In this document: positions 25,151 through 35,661 of the stretch, piece by piece
How positions within the stretch are numbered: the first letter of the stretch is position 1
How the letters are laid out: each line of letters begins with the position of its first letter
Source of the DNA: an uncultured Pseudoxanthomonas sp.
GTDB lineage: Bacteria; Pseudomonadota; Gammaproteobacteria; Xanthomonadales; Xanthomonadaceae
Direction: 5' to 3'
Assembly (NCBI GenBank): GCA_946479745.1
Contig: CAMLGZ010000003.1
Location: 304,605 to 368,604 of the forward strand
Length of the DNA stretch: 64,000 nucleotides
The notes under the pieces: model-generated
What the model was told of the DNA's origin: nothing
Databases searched by the model: none
What the model saw: only the letters and a program-made list of their open reading frames with translations
Made by a program: the position numbers and the translations under genes

Positions 25151-27184
25151 CTACCTTGCCAACGGAAACTCCGGCACTACCGGATAACTGTCCAGGACCG
25201 GACCCAGCGCGCGTTTCAGCGGCCCCAGCCATGGATCGTAATTTCGCCAATGGTCCACGCCTTCGCGGTAGATCGGCTTGCGTACCTGTTCGGAACTGGC
25301 GGTGCGCACGGCGCGTTTGTTCTCGAAGAAGCGCAGGCAACGGTCCTCGAACGGAAGTCCGCAGTATTCGAGCAGGCGGCGCACCTGGTTTTCGGTATCG
25401 TCCACCATGTCCTCGTAAAAGACCCGGTGCACCCGCCCCGGCAGCACGTCGTCGAAATGCGCCATCAGCTCGACGTAGTCCGCGTAGTAGCGGCCGATGT
25501 CGTCCAGGCTGTAGGTGAAGCTCTGCCCGCGCGCGAAGTGCTGCTTGTAGCCGGAGAAGCAGCAGGCGAGCGGATGCCGGCGCGCATCGACGATCTTCGC
25601 GTTGGGCAGCATCAGCTGGATCAGGCCGATGTGCAGGAAGTTGTTGGGCATCTTGTCGATGAAGAGCGGCGCATCGGTCTTGCGCTGGATGCGGGTGTGC
25701 TGCAGGTAGCGTTCGCCGAGCGCGCGCAATTCGTCGGCGCCCATGGCTTCCAGCACGTCGTGATAGGGCATGGCCTGGCCGGCACTGCCCTGGCCGCGCA
25801 ATTCGCGGGTGATGGAAGTGATCTCCGGCAGTTCCATGGTGCCTTCGACCGCCGAGTGGCTGGACAGGATCTGCTCCAGCAACGTCGAGCCGGCGCGCGG
25901 CAGACCGACTATGAAAACAGGGTCGGCGGCAACGGCGCCGTAACCGCGGCGCTGCTCGAAGAACTCGCGCGTATAGCCGCGCTTGATGCGGGCCACGCGC
26001 GATGAGGTGTCCTTGGCGCTGTACGCCAGAGTGGCGCCGCGCAGGTCGTTGCCCTGCCGGTAGTGCAGGAACGAAGCTTCGTATTCGCCCTCGTCCTCCA
26101 GTGCCTTGCCGAGGGCGAACTCCAGGTGCTGCCGGTGTTCGGTAGCCAGGTCGGGCTTGGCCAGTTCCTGCTTCATCACCGCCCGGTCGTCGCCGGAAAA
26201 GCGGAAAGTCTTCAGGTTGGCCAGGCTCCACCACACTTCACCCGAGCCGGGCTCCAGCTGCAGGCTGCGGCGGTAGGCCTCGATCGCGCGGTCCTGGTGG
26301 CCGGCGGTCTTGAGCGCGTGGCCGTAACTCATCCAGATCCTCGGGTGCTTGGGATAGACCTTGAGGATCTGCTGATACAGATCGATGGCGGGTTCGTAGT
26401 CACCGATACGGCATAGCACCACGGCCTTGAGATTTCGATAGCCGGGATTGTCGGGTTCGTGCGCCAGCAGCCGGTCGATCTGGGCCAGCGCTTCGGCGGG
26501 TTTGTTGGAACGGTGCAGCGCCAGCGCATAGTTCTGTCGCGCGGCGTGGAAACTGGGCGACAGTTCCAGGCTGCGCGCCAGCAGGTTTTCCGCGTCCTCG
26601 TTGCGGCCCAGACGCATCGCCACTTCGGCCAGCATGCGGATGGCGGCGACATCGGTGGGCGCGCGCTTGAGCTGTTCGCGCAGCAGCGCTTCGGCCTCGG
26701 GAATGCGCTGCTCGTGCAAGGCATTGGCGGCGGCCAGCAGTTGCGGATCGCGGGTGGAGTAGCGCAGGTGGTTGGCGTAAGCCGCATCGGCACCGTCGGC
26801 GTCGTCCATCGCCATCAGGTGATCGCCCAATGCCAGCCACGCCTGCGGCAGGTCGGGCTTGAGCTTTATCGCACGGCGCAATGCCGCCACTGCTTCATCG
26901 CCCTGCCGGGCTCGGCTCAGCGCGATGCCGAGTTCCAGCTGGGCCATGGCCGAATTGGGTTGCCCGGCCGCCAACGGCCGCAGGATTCCCAGCGCGCCGT
27001 CGATGTCGCCCCGTGCACGATGCGAAATTCCCAGCACCAGCAGGGCCATGGGGTGGTCGCCGACGGCCTTGATGATTTCCCTGGCTTGCTCGCCGGCCAG
27101 CGCGGGGTCCGTCGCCAGCAGGTGCGAGGCATGCGCCAGCGCGGTTTCGACAGAAGCGGTGACGGGCCCGGTGGCGGCGTTCAT
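25151..27184 (-). CDS. TPR-repeat sulfotransferase
   Basis: This is a 677-residue cytoplasmic protein. Residues ~1-370 are a series of TPR-like helical pairs (AMAQLELGIALSRARQGDEA, IWMSYGHALKTAGHQDRAIE and others). Residues ~410-650 are a sulfotransferase domain with PAPS-binding loop DPVFIVGLPRAGSTLLEQIL, the 3'-phosphate segment IVDARRHPLACCFSGYK, and YEDMVDDTENQVRRLLEYCG. The family includes TPR proteins annotated as protein-tyrosine or peptide sulfotransferases. It pairs with a TonB-dependent receptor and, further upstream, a secreted M20 peptidase. The acceptor is unknown; a role in modifying a secreted or imported peptide is inference. Confidence 0.88.
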   Translation of the reverse strand: MNAATGPVTASVETALAHASHLLATDPALAGEQAREIIKAVGDHPMALLVLGISHRARGDIDGALGILRPLAAGQPNSAMAQLELGIALSRARQGDEAVAALRRAIKLKPDLPQAWLALGDHLMAMDDADGADAAYANHLRYSTRDPQLLAAANALHEQRIPEAEALLREQLKRAPTDVAAIRMLAEVAMRLGRNEDAENLLARSLELSPSFHAARQNYALALHRSNKPAEALAQIDRLLAHEPDNPGYRNLKAVVLCRIGDYEPAIDLYQQILKVYPKHPRIWMSYGHALKTAGHQDRAIEAYRRSLQLEPGSGEVWWSLANLKTFRFSGDDRAVMKQELAKPDLATEHRQHLEFALGKALEDEGEYEASFLHYRQGNDLRGATLAYSAKDTSSRVARIKRGYTREFFEQRRGYGAVAADPVFIVGLPRAGSTLLEQILSSHSAVEGTMELPEITSITRELRGQGSAGQAMPYHDVLEAMGADELRALGERYLQHTRIQRKTDAPLFIDKMPNNFLHIGLIQLMLPNAKIVDARRHPLACCFSGYKQHFARGQSFTYSLDDIGRYYADYVELMAHFDDVLPGRVHRVFYEDMVDDTENQVRRLLEYCGLPFEDRCLRFFENKRAVRTASSEQVRKPIYREGVDHWRNYDPWLGPLKRALGPVLDSYPVVPEFPLAR

Positions 27185-27278
27185 GCGATCCGGCCGCCGG
27201 CTTGCGATTGGCAGCGCGAAGCCGCCTTGCCGGCAGCATTCCCGATCGATTGTGTTGTTTCGCGCTTCATTGGAGCAC

Positions 27279-27320
27279 CCTGTTCACGGCAGCCTGTTCA
27301 CGGCAGCCTGTTCACTGCAG
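27279..27320. repeat. Three tandem 14-base units
   Basis: CCTGTTCACGGCAG occurs twice exactly and a third time with one change (CCTGTTCACTGCAG), followed by a degenerate fourth unit. It lies between the sulfotransferase and M20 peptidase genes. The copy number could vary by slippage and alter the spacer or promoter length. Confidence 0.8.
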
Positions 27321-27352
27321 CCCGTTCAGCTCGTTCGCGGCAGTCCGTTCCG

Positions 27353-28759
27353 TCATAGCGCTTTCAGCAATCTATAGTTGAATTGAAGGGATTGGTAGTA
27401 GGAAGCCACCAGAATGCGTTCGTCCTGGCCGTGGGCACGGTCGTCGTCCACGTCGTAGGGCATGCCATTGAACACGTAGACCGGCATGCCGGCTGCGCGC
27501 AGGAATACGCTGTCAGTGGCGCCGGCGGACATGTAGGGCGAAACCGGCATTTCACTCCACACTGCTTTCGCCGCCTCGGCGATGCGGGCGAAGAGTTCGG
27601 CGTTGACGGGGGAAGGCGGGCTGGGATGGGGCTCGGCGACGCGGGCGACCTCAATGCCCGGATCGGCGAGCGCCCGCTTGAGGGCAAGATCGACCCCGGC
27701 CAGGTCTTCATCGGGCAGCACACGGCAATTCACCGTGGCCTGCGCCATCTGCGGCAGCGCGTTTTCGGCGTGGCCGCCTTTCAGCAAGGTGGGAGTGCAG
27801 GTCGTGCGCAGCTGCGCGTTGTTGTAGGTGGAGGTGGCCGCCAGCCGGGCCAACGCCGCCGGATCCTGCGGTTCGCGCGAAGCGGCCAGCATCCCGGCGG
27901 CGGCCTCTCCTGAATACAACTCGGCCAGACCGGCGTAGTAGCCGCGTGTGGCAGAGTTGGTGTGCAGCGGGAACTGCAACGCCGACAGTTTCGTCAGGCC
28001 ATGCGCCAAGCGGTAGACGGCGTTGTCCGCGGTGGGCAAGGAGCTGTGCCCACCCGCGTTGCGCGCGGTAAGGGTGAAACTAAGATAGACCTTCTCCGCG
28101 GTTTCCACCGACAGCACCGCCGGCTTGCCGTTGCGGATCTCCGGCCCGCCGCCATCGACATTGAGGGAATACTCGGCCTTGATCAGTTCCGGGCGATGCG
28201 CCAGCAGCCACTGCACGCCGTTGTCGCCGCCGTCCTCTTCGCCAGCGGTCAGCGCCAGCACGTAATCCCCGCGCGGCACGAAGCCTTCCTGACGCAGACG
28301 CAGCAGCGCGGCGACCAGACCGGCCGCGCCGCCCTTGATGTCGGAAGTGCCGCGGCCGTAGAAGTAGCCGCCGTCCTCGGTCAGCCGGTAAGGATCGAAA
28401 TGCCAATCCTCACGCTTGGCTTCCACTACATCCAGGTGGGCCAGCAACAGGACCGGTTGACGTTCCCCGCGACCGCGCAGCCGAACCACCAGATTGCGCT
28501 TGAGCGGATTGTCGCCCACCACCAGCACATCGGCCGGGTCGAAACCGGCGTCCAGGAAACGTTTTGCCATCGCTTCGGCAGCAGCGGTGGTGCTGCCGTG
28601 GTCCGGCGTGGTGTCGATATCGATCAGTTCGCGCAGCAGTTCGCGGCCGAGCGTCCGATGGGCAGCTGGCGTTTGCTCGGCCGCCAATGAGGTGAGCGGC
28701 AGCGACAACAATGTCGCCAAGCCAGTCAGGCGTATTTTCTCGAAAATCCGATGCTTCAT
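27353..28759 (-). CDS. Secreted M20-family metallopeptidase
   Basis: The 468-residue protein has a signal peptide (LTGLATLLSLPLTSLAA) and a two-zinc M20 catalytic domain: His/Asp in VLLLAHLDVVEA, bridging Asp in YGRGTSDIKGG, catalytic Glu pair in LTAGEEDGGDNG, ligand Asp in SLNVDGGGPEI, and the late His in DVDDDRAHGQDE. The lid/dimerisation domain contains ARNAGGHSSLPTADNAVY. Members cleave small peptides or N-acyl amino acids. A periplasmic location next to a TonB receptor suggests use of imported peptides. Confidence 0.92.
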   Translation of the reverse strand: MKHRIFEKIRLTGLATLLSLPLTSLAAEQTPAAHRTLGRELLRELIDIDTTPDHGSTTAAAEAMAKRFLDAGFDPADVLVVGDNPLKRNLVVRLRGRGERQPVLLLAHLDVVEAKREDWHFDPYRLTEDGGYFYGRGTSDIKGGAAGLVAALLRLRQEGFVPRGDYVLALTAGEEDGGDNGVQWLLAHRPELIKAEYSLNVDGGGPEIRNGKPAVLSVETAEKVYLSFTLTARNAGGHSSLPTADNAVYRLAHGLTKLSALQFPLHTNSATRGYYAGLAELYSGEAAAGMLAASREPQDPAALARLAATSTYNNAQLRTTCTPTLLKGGHAENALPQMAQATVNCRVLPDEDLAGVDLALKRALADPGIEVARVAEPHPSPPSPVNAELFARIAEAAKAVWSEMPVSPYMSAGATDSVFLRAAGMPVYVFNGMPYDVDDDRAHGQDERILVASYYQSLQFNYRLLKAL

Positions 28760-28791
28760 TCCTGTTCCCGTAACGATGTTTTTTTAAGGAC

Positions 28792-28964
28792 CCTGTTCAA
28801 GATCTTGGTCAAAAGAGCTTTTGCCACGGATCAGAGCGGAGCAACACGGATAAGGCAAGCTCGGTTATGCAAGGTCTCACTGAGGTACTTCCGTTTTTGC
28901 TTATCCGCGTCTATCTGCTCTGATCCATGGCAAAAAAAGCTCTTTGACCAAGATCTTGAACAGG
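28792..28964. repeat. Long inverted repeat, family G
   Basis: The arms of about 65 bases (28792-28858 and 28895-28964) begin CCTGTTCAAGATCTTGGTCA and include CACGGATCAGAGCGGA / TCTGCTCTGATCC. It is the longest hairpin in the window and fills the gap between the thiolase stop and the M20 peptidase gene. Confidence 0.8.
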
Positions 28965-28966
28965 TT

Positions 28967-30165
<1,199 letters not shown>

Positions 30166-30169
<4 letters not shown>

Positions 30170-30981
30170 AGGCCCTGTCTCCTGTAAACGTGCGGGTCCC
30201 AGCCGCCCTGCCGGATCGCTTGCTCAATTTCGGGTTGTGCGGCGCGCAAGGCGGGCAGGATTTCCTTCAATGCCCGGCCCTGCGCCTTGTCGCTGTATTG
30301 CATGCTCACGTTGAGGCCGGCGACCACGCAGCCGTTGGCGGCGCGGATCGGCACGGCGATGGAACACAGGCCCAGTTCGAGCTCCTGCGAAACCATCGCA
30401 TAGCCCTGCTTGCGCACCTGCAGCAGTTCGCTCTTCAGCGCACGCGCGTTGCGCAGCGTCTTGGGCGTATAGGGCTGGAATTTGTTCCCCTGCATCCAGG
30501 CATCCAGCTCGGCATCGGGCAGATCGGCCAGCATCACCCGGCCCATCGAGGCGGCGAACGCGGGCAGCCGCGCGCCCACTCCCAGCGCGATGCTCATCAC
30601 CCGCCGCACCGGCACGCGCAGCACATAGACGATGTCGTAGCCGTCCAGCACCGCCAGCGAGCAAGACTCGCCGACTTTCTGCGCCAGCTGTTCCATGGTC
30701 TGCTGCGCCAACTCGTTGAGATCCAGCGAGGAGAGATAGCTGTAACCCAGTTCCAGCACCCGTGGGGTGAGGAAGAAATTGCGTCCGCGCGCGCCCACGT
30801 AGCCCAGGTGCTGCAAGGTCAGCAGGATGCGCCGCACCACCGCGCGCGACAGGCCGGTGCTGACCGCTATTTCCGAAAGGCTGGGACTGGGCAGGTCGTG
30901 CCCGAACGCACGCAGCACCTGCAGGCTGCGCGCGAGCGATTGCACATAGTCCGGGCTTTCTTCGAAGGGATTGGCTGCCAT
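30166..30981 (-). CDS. IclR-family regulator, PcaR/PobR-like
   Basis: The 271-residue regulator has an N-terminal winged helix (SLSEIAVSTGLSRAVVRRIL) and an IclR effector domain (ESCSLAVLDGYDIVYVLRVP, SIALGVGARLPAFAASMGRV, YAMVSQELELGLCSIAVPIR). The spacing DYVQSLARSLQVLRAF and RVMSIALGVGARLPA resemble the PcaR/PcaU/PobR subgroup that responds to 3-oxoadipate or aromatic acids. It overlaps the thiolase and is divergent from the aminotransferase operon, across a spacer holding PcaR-like operator sequences, so it probably controls both directions. Confidence 0.88.
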
Positions 30982-31030
30982 GCGCTATCGCGTGTGGATT
31001 GACAGCCCGAGCGTAGAAGGTTTCCAATGG

Positions 31031-31064
31031 GTTCGCAATACGAATTAGTGTTCGATTACCGCAC
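31031..31064. promoter_or_regulatory. Tandem PcaR-like operator sites
   Basis: GTTCGATTACCGCAC (31050-31064) matches the P. putida PcaR recognition sequence as I remember it (GTTCGATAATCGCAC) at 13 of 15 positions. A weaker copy GTTCGCAATACGAAT (31031-31045), itself containing the palindrome TTCGcaataCGAA, lies 19 bases away, close to two helical turns. They sit in the divergent spacer just upstream of the aminotransferase start and suggest 3-oxoadipate-responsive control. Confidence 0.6.
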
Positions 31065-31087
31065 AAATATCAGGGCCGGGGCGAATT

Positions 31088-32431
31088 GTGACGAATGAGC
31101 GCGACAACGTGCTGCATAGTTGGTGCGTGCAGTCCGAATGGCTGGCGCCGACCATTGTCGGCGGCCAAGGCGCACGCCTGCGTGACGACGCGGGACGCGA
31201 ATACCTGGATATGAGCAGTCTGGCCGAATGCAGCAATCTGGGTCACCAGCATCCGCACATCGTTGCCGCCATCCGCGCACAGGCGGAGCGCCTGTGTTTC
31301 GTCACTTCGGCCTGGGGCGCGCAGCCGCGCGCGGAACTGGCCGGGATGCTGCTGGACAAATCCGGCTTCGACGGGGGCCGCGTGTTCTTCACCCTGGGCG
31401 GCGCCGATGCAAATGAGAACGCGGTCAAGTTCGCGCGGCAGGCGCGCGGCTTGCCGCACGGCAAGGTGATCACCCGCGACCGCTCCTATCACGGCGCCAG
31501 TTACGCGGGCATGGCGCTGTCGGGCGACTCGCGCACGCGGTCGCAGGTCGATCCTGAAATGTTCGACGTACTGCACGTTCCGCCGCCATACGCCTATCGC
31601 TGCCCGTTCGGCAGCGACAGCGACGAACAATGCGGCGAGCGCGCCGCCGCCGCGGTGGCCGATGCCGTCGACCAGCACGGTCCGGGCAACGTCGCCGCAG
31701 TGATGATGGAGCCCAACGCAGGCACCAACGGCATCGTCGCTCCGGACAATTATTGGCCGCAGTTGCGGGAACTGACCCGGGAACGCGGCGTTCCGCTCAT
31801 CGCCGACGAAGTGATGAGCGGCTTCGGCCGCTGCGGCGAATGGTTCGCCTGGCAGCGCCACGGCGATCGGGCCAGGCCGGATCTGATGACGCTGGCCAAA
31901 GGCCTGACCGGCGCGCACTTGCCGTTAGGTGCAGTAGTCGTATCCGCCGCAATCGCGGCGTCGCTGGAGCATGAAATGCTCTACACCGGCCTGACCTATT
32001 GCGGCCACCCGCTGTCCTGCGCGGCAGGCGTGGCCGCGCTGCAGGCGTACGAAAACGAGAACCTCATCGAACGCTCGCGCTCGCTCGGCGCGCAGATGTT
32101 CGCAGCGTTGCGGAGCATGCAGTCGCGCCACCCGGTGATCGGCGACGTGCGCGGAGGCCAGGGTCTGTTCGCGGTGGTCGAACTGGTTTCCGACCGTGCC
32201 AGCCGTACGCCGCTGGCGCCCTGGCCGCAGATGGCGCCGGCGCTGAAGGCGCTGTTGCGCGAAGCGCTTGAGCAGGGCGTGTCCTTCGCCGCGCGCGGCA
32301 ACCTGATCCTGCTGGCGCCGCCGCTGGTGATCGGGGAAAACGAACTTACCGACGCGTTGGACTTGCTGGACCGGCTCATCGGCGCGATGACCCATGCGCA
32401 GGCGGGCGATGTCGAACAGGAGCCGGCATGA
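31088..32431 (+). CDS. Class III aminotransferase
   Basis: The 447-residue PLP enzyme is of aminotransferase class III (omega-amino acid type). It shows YLDMSSLAECSNLGHQHPHI, VFFTLGGADANENAVKFARQ, PLP-stacking and Asp segment VPLIADEVMSGFGRCGEWFA, and the Schiff-base Lys in LMTLAKGLTGAHLPLGAVVV. The GTG at 31088 follows GGGGCGAATT. The substrate is not set by sequence; it heads an operon of overlapping genes that ends in a second class III aminotransferase. In the proposed pathway it would remove a terminal or beta amino group. Confidence 0.9.
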   Translation: MTNERDNVLHSWCVQSEWLAPTIVGGQGARLRDDAGREYLDMSSLAECSNLGHQHPHIVAAIRAQAERLCFVTSAWGAQPRAELAGMLLDKSGFDGGRVFFTLGGADANENAVKFARQARGLPHGKVITRDRSYHGASYAGMALSGDSRTRSQVDPEMFDVLHVPPPYAYRCPFGSDSDEQCGERAAAAVADAVDQHGPGNVAAVMMEPNAGTNGIVAPDNYWPQLRELTRERGVPLIADEVMSGFGRCGEWFAWQRHGDRARPDLMTLAKGLTGAHLPLGAVVVSAAIAASLEHEMLYTGLTYCGHPLSCAAGVAALQAYENENLIERSRSLGAQMFAALRSMQSRHPVIGDVRGGQGLFAVVELVSDRASRTPLAPWPQMAPALKALLREALEQGVSFAARGNLILLAPPLVIGENELTDALDLLDRLIGAMTHAQAGDVEQEPA

Positions 32432-33996
32432 GCTACAAGCTGACCTACGCCACGATGTTCGATCCGCCGGCGGATCTGCACACGCGCTTCGATGCCGCGC
32501 TGGCAGAAATCGAAGCGGGACTGGGCGCGTCGCATGCGCTGCATATCGACGGAGAAGAATGCGCGGGCGCCGATTCGGAACAACGCCGCAGCCCCATCGA
32601 CCAGCGGCGGGTGCTGGGCCGTTTCGCTTTGGCGGACACTGCGCAGGCCGACCAGGCAATGAAAGCGGCGCATGCCGCCTTCCCCGACTGGCGTGCGACG
32701 GCCACGACCGAGCGCGTACGCCTGCTCAAACGCACCGCCGCGCTGATCGAAGAGCGCGTCTATACGATCGCCGCCGCGCTGACCCTGGAAGTTGGCAAGA
32801 ACCGCATGGAAGCATTGGGCGAAGTGCAGGAGACAGCAGATTTCTTCCGCCTCTACGCCGAGGATTTCGAACGCCAGCAAGGCTTCGATCATCCGTTGCC
32901 GGACGACCCGCTTCCGGATTTCCGCTCCCGCAACCGCAGCGTGATGCGGCCCTACGGTGCCTGGGTGGTGATTGCACCGTTCAATTTCCCGTTCGCGCTG
33001 GCCGGCGGTCCGGTCGCCGCGGCGCTGGTGACCGGCAACACGGTCGTGTTCAAAAGCGCCAGCGATACGCCCTGGTCGGGCCGGTTGCTGGCCGACTGCT
33101 TGCGCGACGCCGGATTTCCACCAGGCGTTTTCAACTACCTCAACGGCAACGGCGGCGAGGTCGGGCAGACACTGGTCGATCATCCGCGCACCGCCGGCGT
33201 CACTTTCACCGGCTCTTTCGATGTCGGCATGCGCATCTACCGGTCGATGGCCGGCGGCGCTTACCCGCGGCCGTGCCTGGCCGAAATGGGCGGTAAAAAC
33301 GCCTGCGTGGTCACCGCCCACGCGGATCTGGAACGCGCCGCCACCGGCATCGTGCGTTCGGCGTTCGGCATGGGCGGACAGAAGTGCTCGGCGCTTTCCC
33401 GTCTGTACGTGGAGGAAGCGGTCGCCGATGCATTGATCGAAAAATTGCTGGAGAAGATCCATGCGCTGCGCATCGGCGATCCGAGCCTGAAAGAGAACTG
33501 GCTGGGACCGGTGGCCACCGCCAATGCGCTGGCCAACTACCAGCGCTATTCGGCCCTGCTCGCCCAGCGTGGCGGGCGCGTGCTGGCCGGCGCGCGATGC
33601 CTGGCCGAAGGAGATTTGGCGCGCGGGTATTTCGTCGCCCCGACCCTGGCCGAAGCGCCGGCCGACCATCCCTTGTTCCGCGAAGAGATGTTCCTGCCCA
33701 TCGTCATGCTGTGCCGCGTCTCCGGCCTTGAACAAGCGATGCGGCTGGCCAACGATTCGCCGTTGGGACTGACCGCAGGCTTTTACGGCAACGACGAGGA
33801 GCTGGCTTACTTCTTCGAACACATCGAAGCCGGCGTCGCTTACGCCAACCGCCCGCAGGGCGCCACCACCGGCGCATGGCCGGGCTATCAGCCTTTCGGC
33901 GGCTGGAAGGGTTCCGGCTCCACCGGCAAGGCCATCGCCTCGTTCTATTACCTGGCGCAGTATCTGCGCGAACAATCGCGCACGGTGGTGGAGTGA
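32428..33996 (+). CDS. 1-pyrroline-5-carboxylate dehydrogenase-like aldehyde dehydrogenase
   Basis: The 522-residue NAD(P)-dependent dehydrogenase is of the P5CDH (RocA) subgroup: GAWVVIAPFNFPFALAGGPV, FTGSFDVGMRIYRSMAGG, catalytic Glu in CLAEMGGKNACVV, catalytic Cys in GMGGQKCSALSR, and NRPQGATTGAWPGYQPFGG. P5CDH oxidises glutamate-5-semialdehyde, in equilibrium with its pyrroline. A homologue acting on 3-amino-6-oxohexanoate (pyrroline-acetate) would yield 3-aminoadipate, which fits the CoA-transferase and thiolase nearby. Its ATG overlaps the upstream stop (ATGA) and its stop overlaps the next start (GTGA). Confidence 0.88.
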   Translation: MSYKLTYATMFDPPADLHTRFDAALAEIEAGLGASHALHIDGEECAGADSEQRRSPIDQRRVLGRFALADTAQADQAMKAAHAAFPDWRATATTERVRLLKRTAALIEERVYTIAAALTLEVGKNRMEALGEVQETADFFRLYAEDFERQQGFDHPLPDDPLPDFRSRNRSVMRPYGAWVVIAPFNFPFALAGGPVAAALVTGNTVVFKSASDTPWSGRLLADCLRDAGFPPGVFNYLNGNGGEVGQTLVDHPRTAGVTFTGSFDVGMRIYRSMAGGAYPRPCLAEMGGKNACVVTAHADLERAATGIVRSAFGMGGQKCSALSRLYVEEAVADALIEKLLEKIHALRIGDPSLKENWLGPVATANALANYQRYSALLAQRGGRVLAGARCLAEGDLARGYFVAPTLAEAPADHPLFREEMFLPIVMLCRVSGLEQAMRLANDSPLGLTAGFYGNDEELAYFFEHIEAGVAYANRPQGATTGAWPGYQPFGGWKGSGSTGKAIASFYYLAQYLREQSRTVVE

Positions 33997-34847
33997 GCGC
34001 GCGCTTTCTCTCGCTGTCCGATGCGATCGCCGAACACGTGCACGACGGCGCCTGTGTCGCACTGGAAGGCTTCACCCATCTCATTCCCTTCGCGGCCGGC
34101 CACGAGATCATCCGCCAGCGCCGCCACGACCTGCACCTGGTGCGGATGACGCCCGACCTGATCTACGACCAGATGATCGGCATGGGCTGCGCACGCAAGC
34201 TGACTTTCTCCTGGGGCGGCAATCCCGGGGTCGGCTCCCTGCACCGCCTGCGTGATGCGGTGGAACGGCGGTGGCCCGCGCCGCTGCAGCTGGACGAACA
34301 CAATCACGCCGGCATGGCGGCCGCCTATTGCGCCGGTGCGGCGCGCCTGCCCTTCGGCGTGCTGCGCGGCTACCTGGATACCGATCTGCCGGCGCACAAT
34401 CCCGCCATCCGCCGTGTGCAGTGCCCGTACACCGGCGAAATGCTGGCGGCGGTGCCGGCGATCAATCCCGACGTCACCATCCTGCACGCGCAAAGCGCGG
34501 ACCGGCACGGCAACATCGCGTTGCACGGCATCGTCGGCGCCGCGCGCGAAGCGGCGCTGGCGGCCAAGACGCTGGTGGTCACGGTGGAAGAACTGGTCGA
34601 GAACCTGGCGCCGGCCATGAACGCCGTCCTGCTTCCCCACTGGCTGGTGAGCGCGGTGGTGCACTGCCCCGGCGGCGCCTATCCCTCCTATGCGCAGGGG
34701 CATTACGAACGGGACAACGCTTTCTACCAGCATTGGGACACCATCGCGCGCGACCGCGAAAACTTCCTGGCCTGGATGGACGTGCATGTGCTGCGCTGCG
34801 TCGACCACCGCGACTTTCTGGGCCGCCTGCTGGAAGACGCGGCGTGA
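33993..34847 (+). CDS. CoA-transferase subunit A (glutaconate/3-oxoadipate type)
   Basis: The 284-residue alpha subunit is of family I CoA-transferases of the glutaconate/CatI type: VHDGACVALEGFTHLIPFAA, LHLVRMTPDLIYDQMIGMGC, KLTFSWGGNPGVGS, INPDVTILHAQSADRHGNIALHG (quoted in part), and AREAALAAKTLVVTVEELVE. With subunit B it moves CoA from succinyl- or acetyl-CoA to a dicarboxylate. The GTG start overlaps the dehydrogenase stop and its stop overlaps the subunit B start, so expression is tightly coupled. Confidence 0.87.
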   Translation: MSARFLSLSDAIAEHVHDGACVALEGFTHLIPFAAGHEIIRQRRHDLHLVRMTPDLIYDQMIGMGCARKLTFSWGGNPGVGSLHRLRDAVERRWPAPLQLDEHNHAGMAAAYCAGAARLPFGVLRGYLDTDLPAHNPAIRRVQCPYTGEMLAAVPAINPDVTILHAQSADRHGNIALHGIVGAAREAALAAKTLVVTVEELVENLAPAMNAVLLPHWLVSAVVHCPGGAYPSYAQGHYERDNAFYQHWDTIARDRENFLAWMDVHVLRCVDHRDFLGRLLEDAA

Positions 34848-35629
34848 CGGTTTGCACGCGCGAGGAGTGGATGACCATAGCGGCCTCGCGGTTGCTGTGG
34901 GACGGCTGCGTCTGCTTCGTCGGCATCGGTCTGCCCAGTGCGGCGTGCAACCTGGCCCGTCTCACCCATGCGCCGGAGATCGTATTGATATACGAGTCCG
35001 GCACTCTCGGCGCGCGTCCCGACGTGCTGCCGCTGTCCATCGGCGATGGCGAGCTGGCCCGCACCGCCACCTGCGTGGTTTCGCTTCCGGAAATCTTCAG
35101 CTACTACCTGCAGGCCGGTCGCGTGGACGTGGGTTTCCTGGGCGCGGCGCAGATCGATCGCTACGGCAATCTCAACAGCACGGTGATCGGAAGTTACGAC
35201 ACGCCGCACACGCGCCTGCCCGGCGCCGGAGGCGCGCCGGAGATCGCCACGCATGCGCGGCAGACCTTCGTGATGCTGAAAGCGACGCCGCGCAGCTTCG
35301 TGAAAGAACTGGATTTCCGCACTACGGCCGGTTATCTGCAGGGATCGGGCGCGCGTGCACGCAGCGCAGCACCCGGTGGCGGGCCGCGTTCGGTGATCAC
35401 CGACTTCGGCTTGCTGAAGCCTCATCCGGACACCCAGGAACTGCAGTTGGCCGCCTTGTTCTCCGGTGTCGGCGTGGAAGAAGCGCGCGCCGCGGTCGGC
35501 TGGCCGCTGGCGCTGGCCGCGCATGTCGGCATCGTCGATCCGCCCGAGGCCAAAGAACTGGAGACCCTGCGCGCCCTGCATGCGCGTACCGGCCAGGCGC
35601 ACGCCCGGCCGGTCGCCATTCCTCTCTGA
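34844..35629 (+). CDS. CoA-transferase subunit B (glutaconate/3-oxoadipate type)
   Basis: The 261-residue beta subunit has the catalytic Glu in EIVLIYESGTLGARPDVLPL (E51), the start CFVGIGLPSAACNLARL, and GRVDVGFLGAAQIDRYGNLN. In CatJ/GctB this Glu forms the acyl-glutamate anhydride. The GTG at 34844 gives a four-base overlap with subunit A. Together with the PcaF-like thiolase 5 kb away, 3-oxoadipate is the most economical substrate; glutaconate or another C5-C6 dicarboxylate is possible. Confidence 0.87.
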   Translation: MTVCTREEWMTIAASRLLWDGCVCFVGIGLPSAACNLARLTHAPEIVLIYESGTLGARPDVLPLSIGDGELARTATCVVSLPEIFSYYLQAGRVDVGFLGAAQIDRYGNLNSTVIGSYDTPHTRLPGAGGAPEIATHARQTFVMLKATPRSFVKELDFRTTAGYLQGSGARARSAAPGGGPRSVITDFGLLKPHPDTQELQLAALFSGVGVEEARAAVGWPLALAAHVGIVDPPEAKELETLRALHARTGQAHARPVAIPL

Positions 35630-35661
35630 CGACCCTGCAACGAATCCATCCAAGGCCCTCA

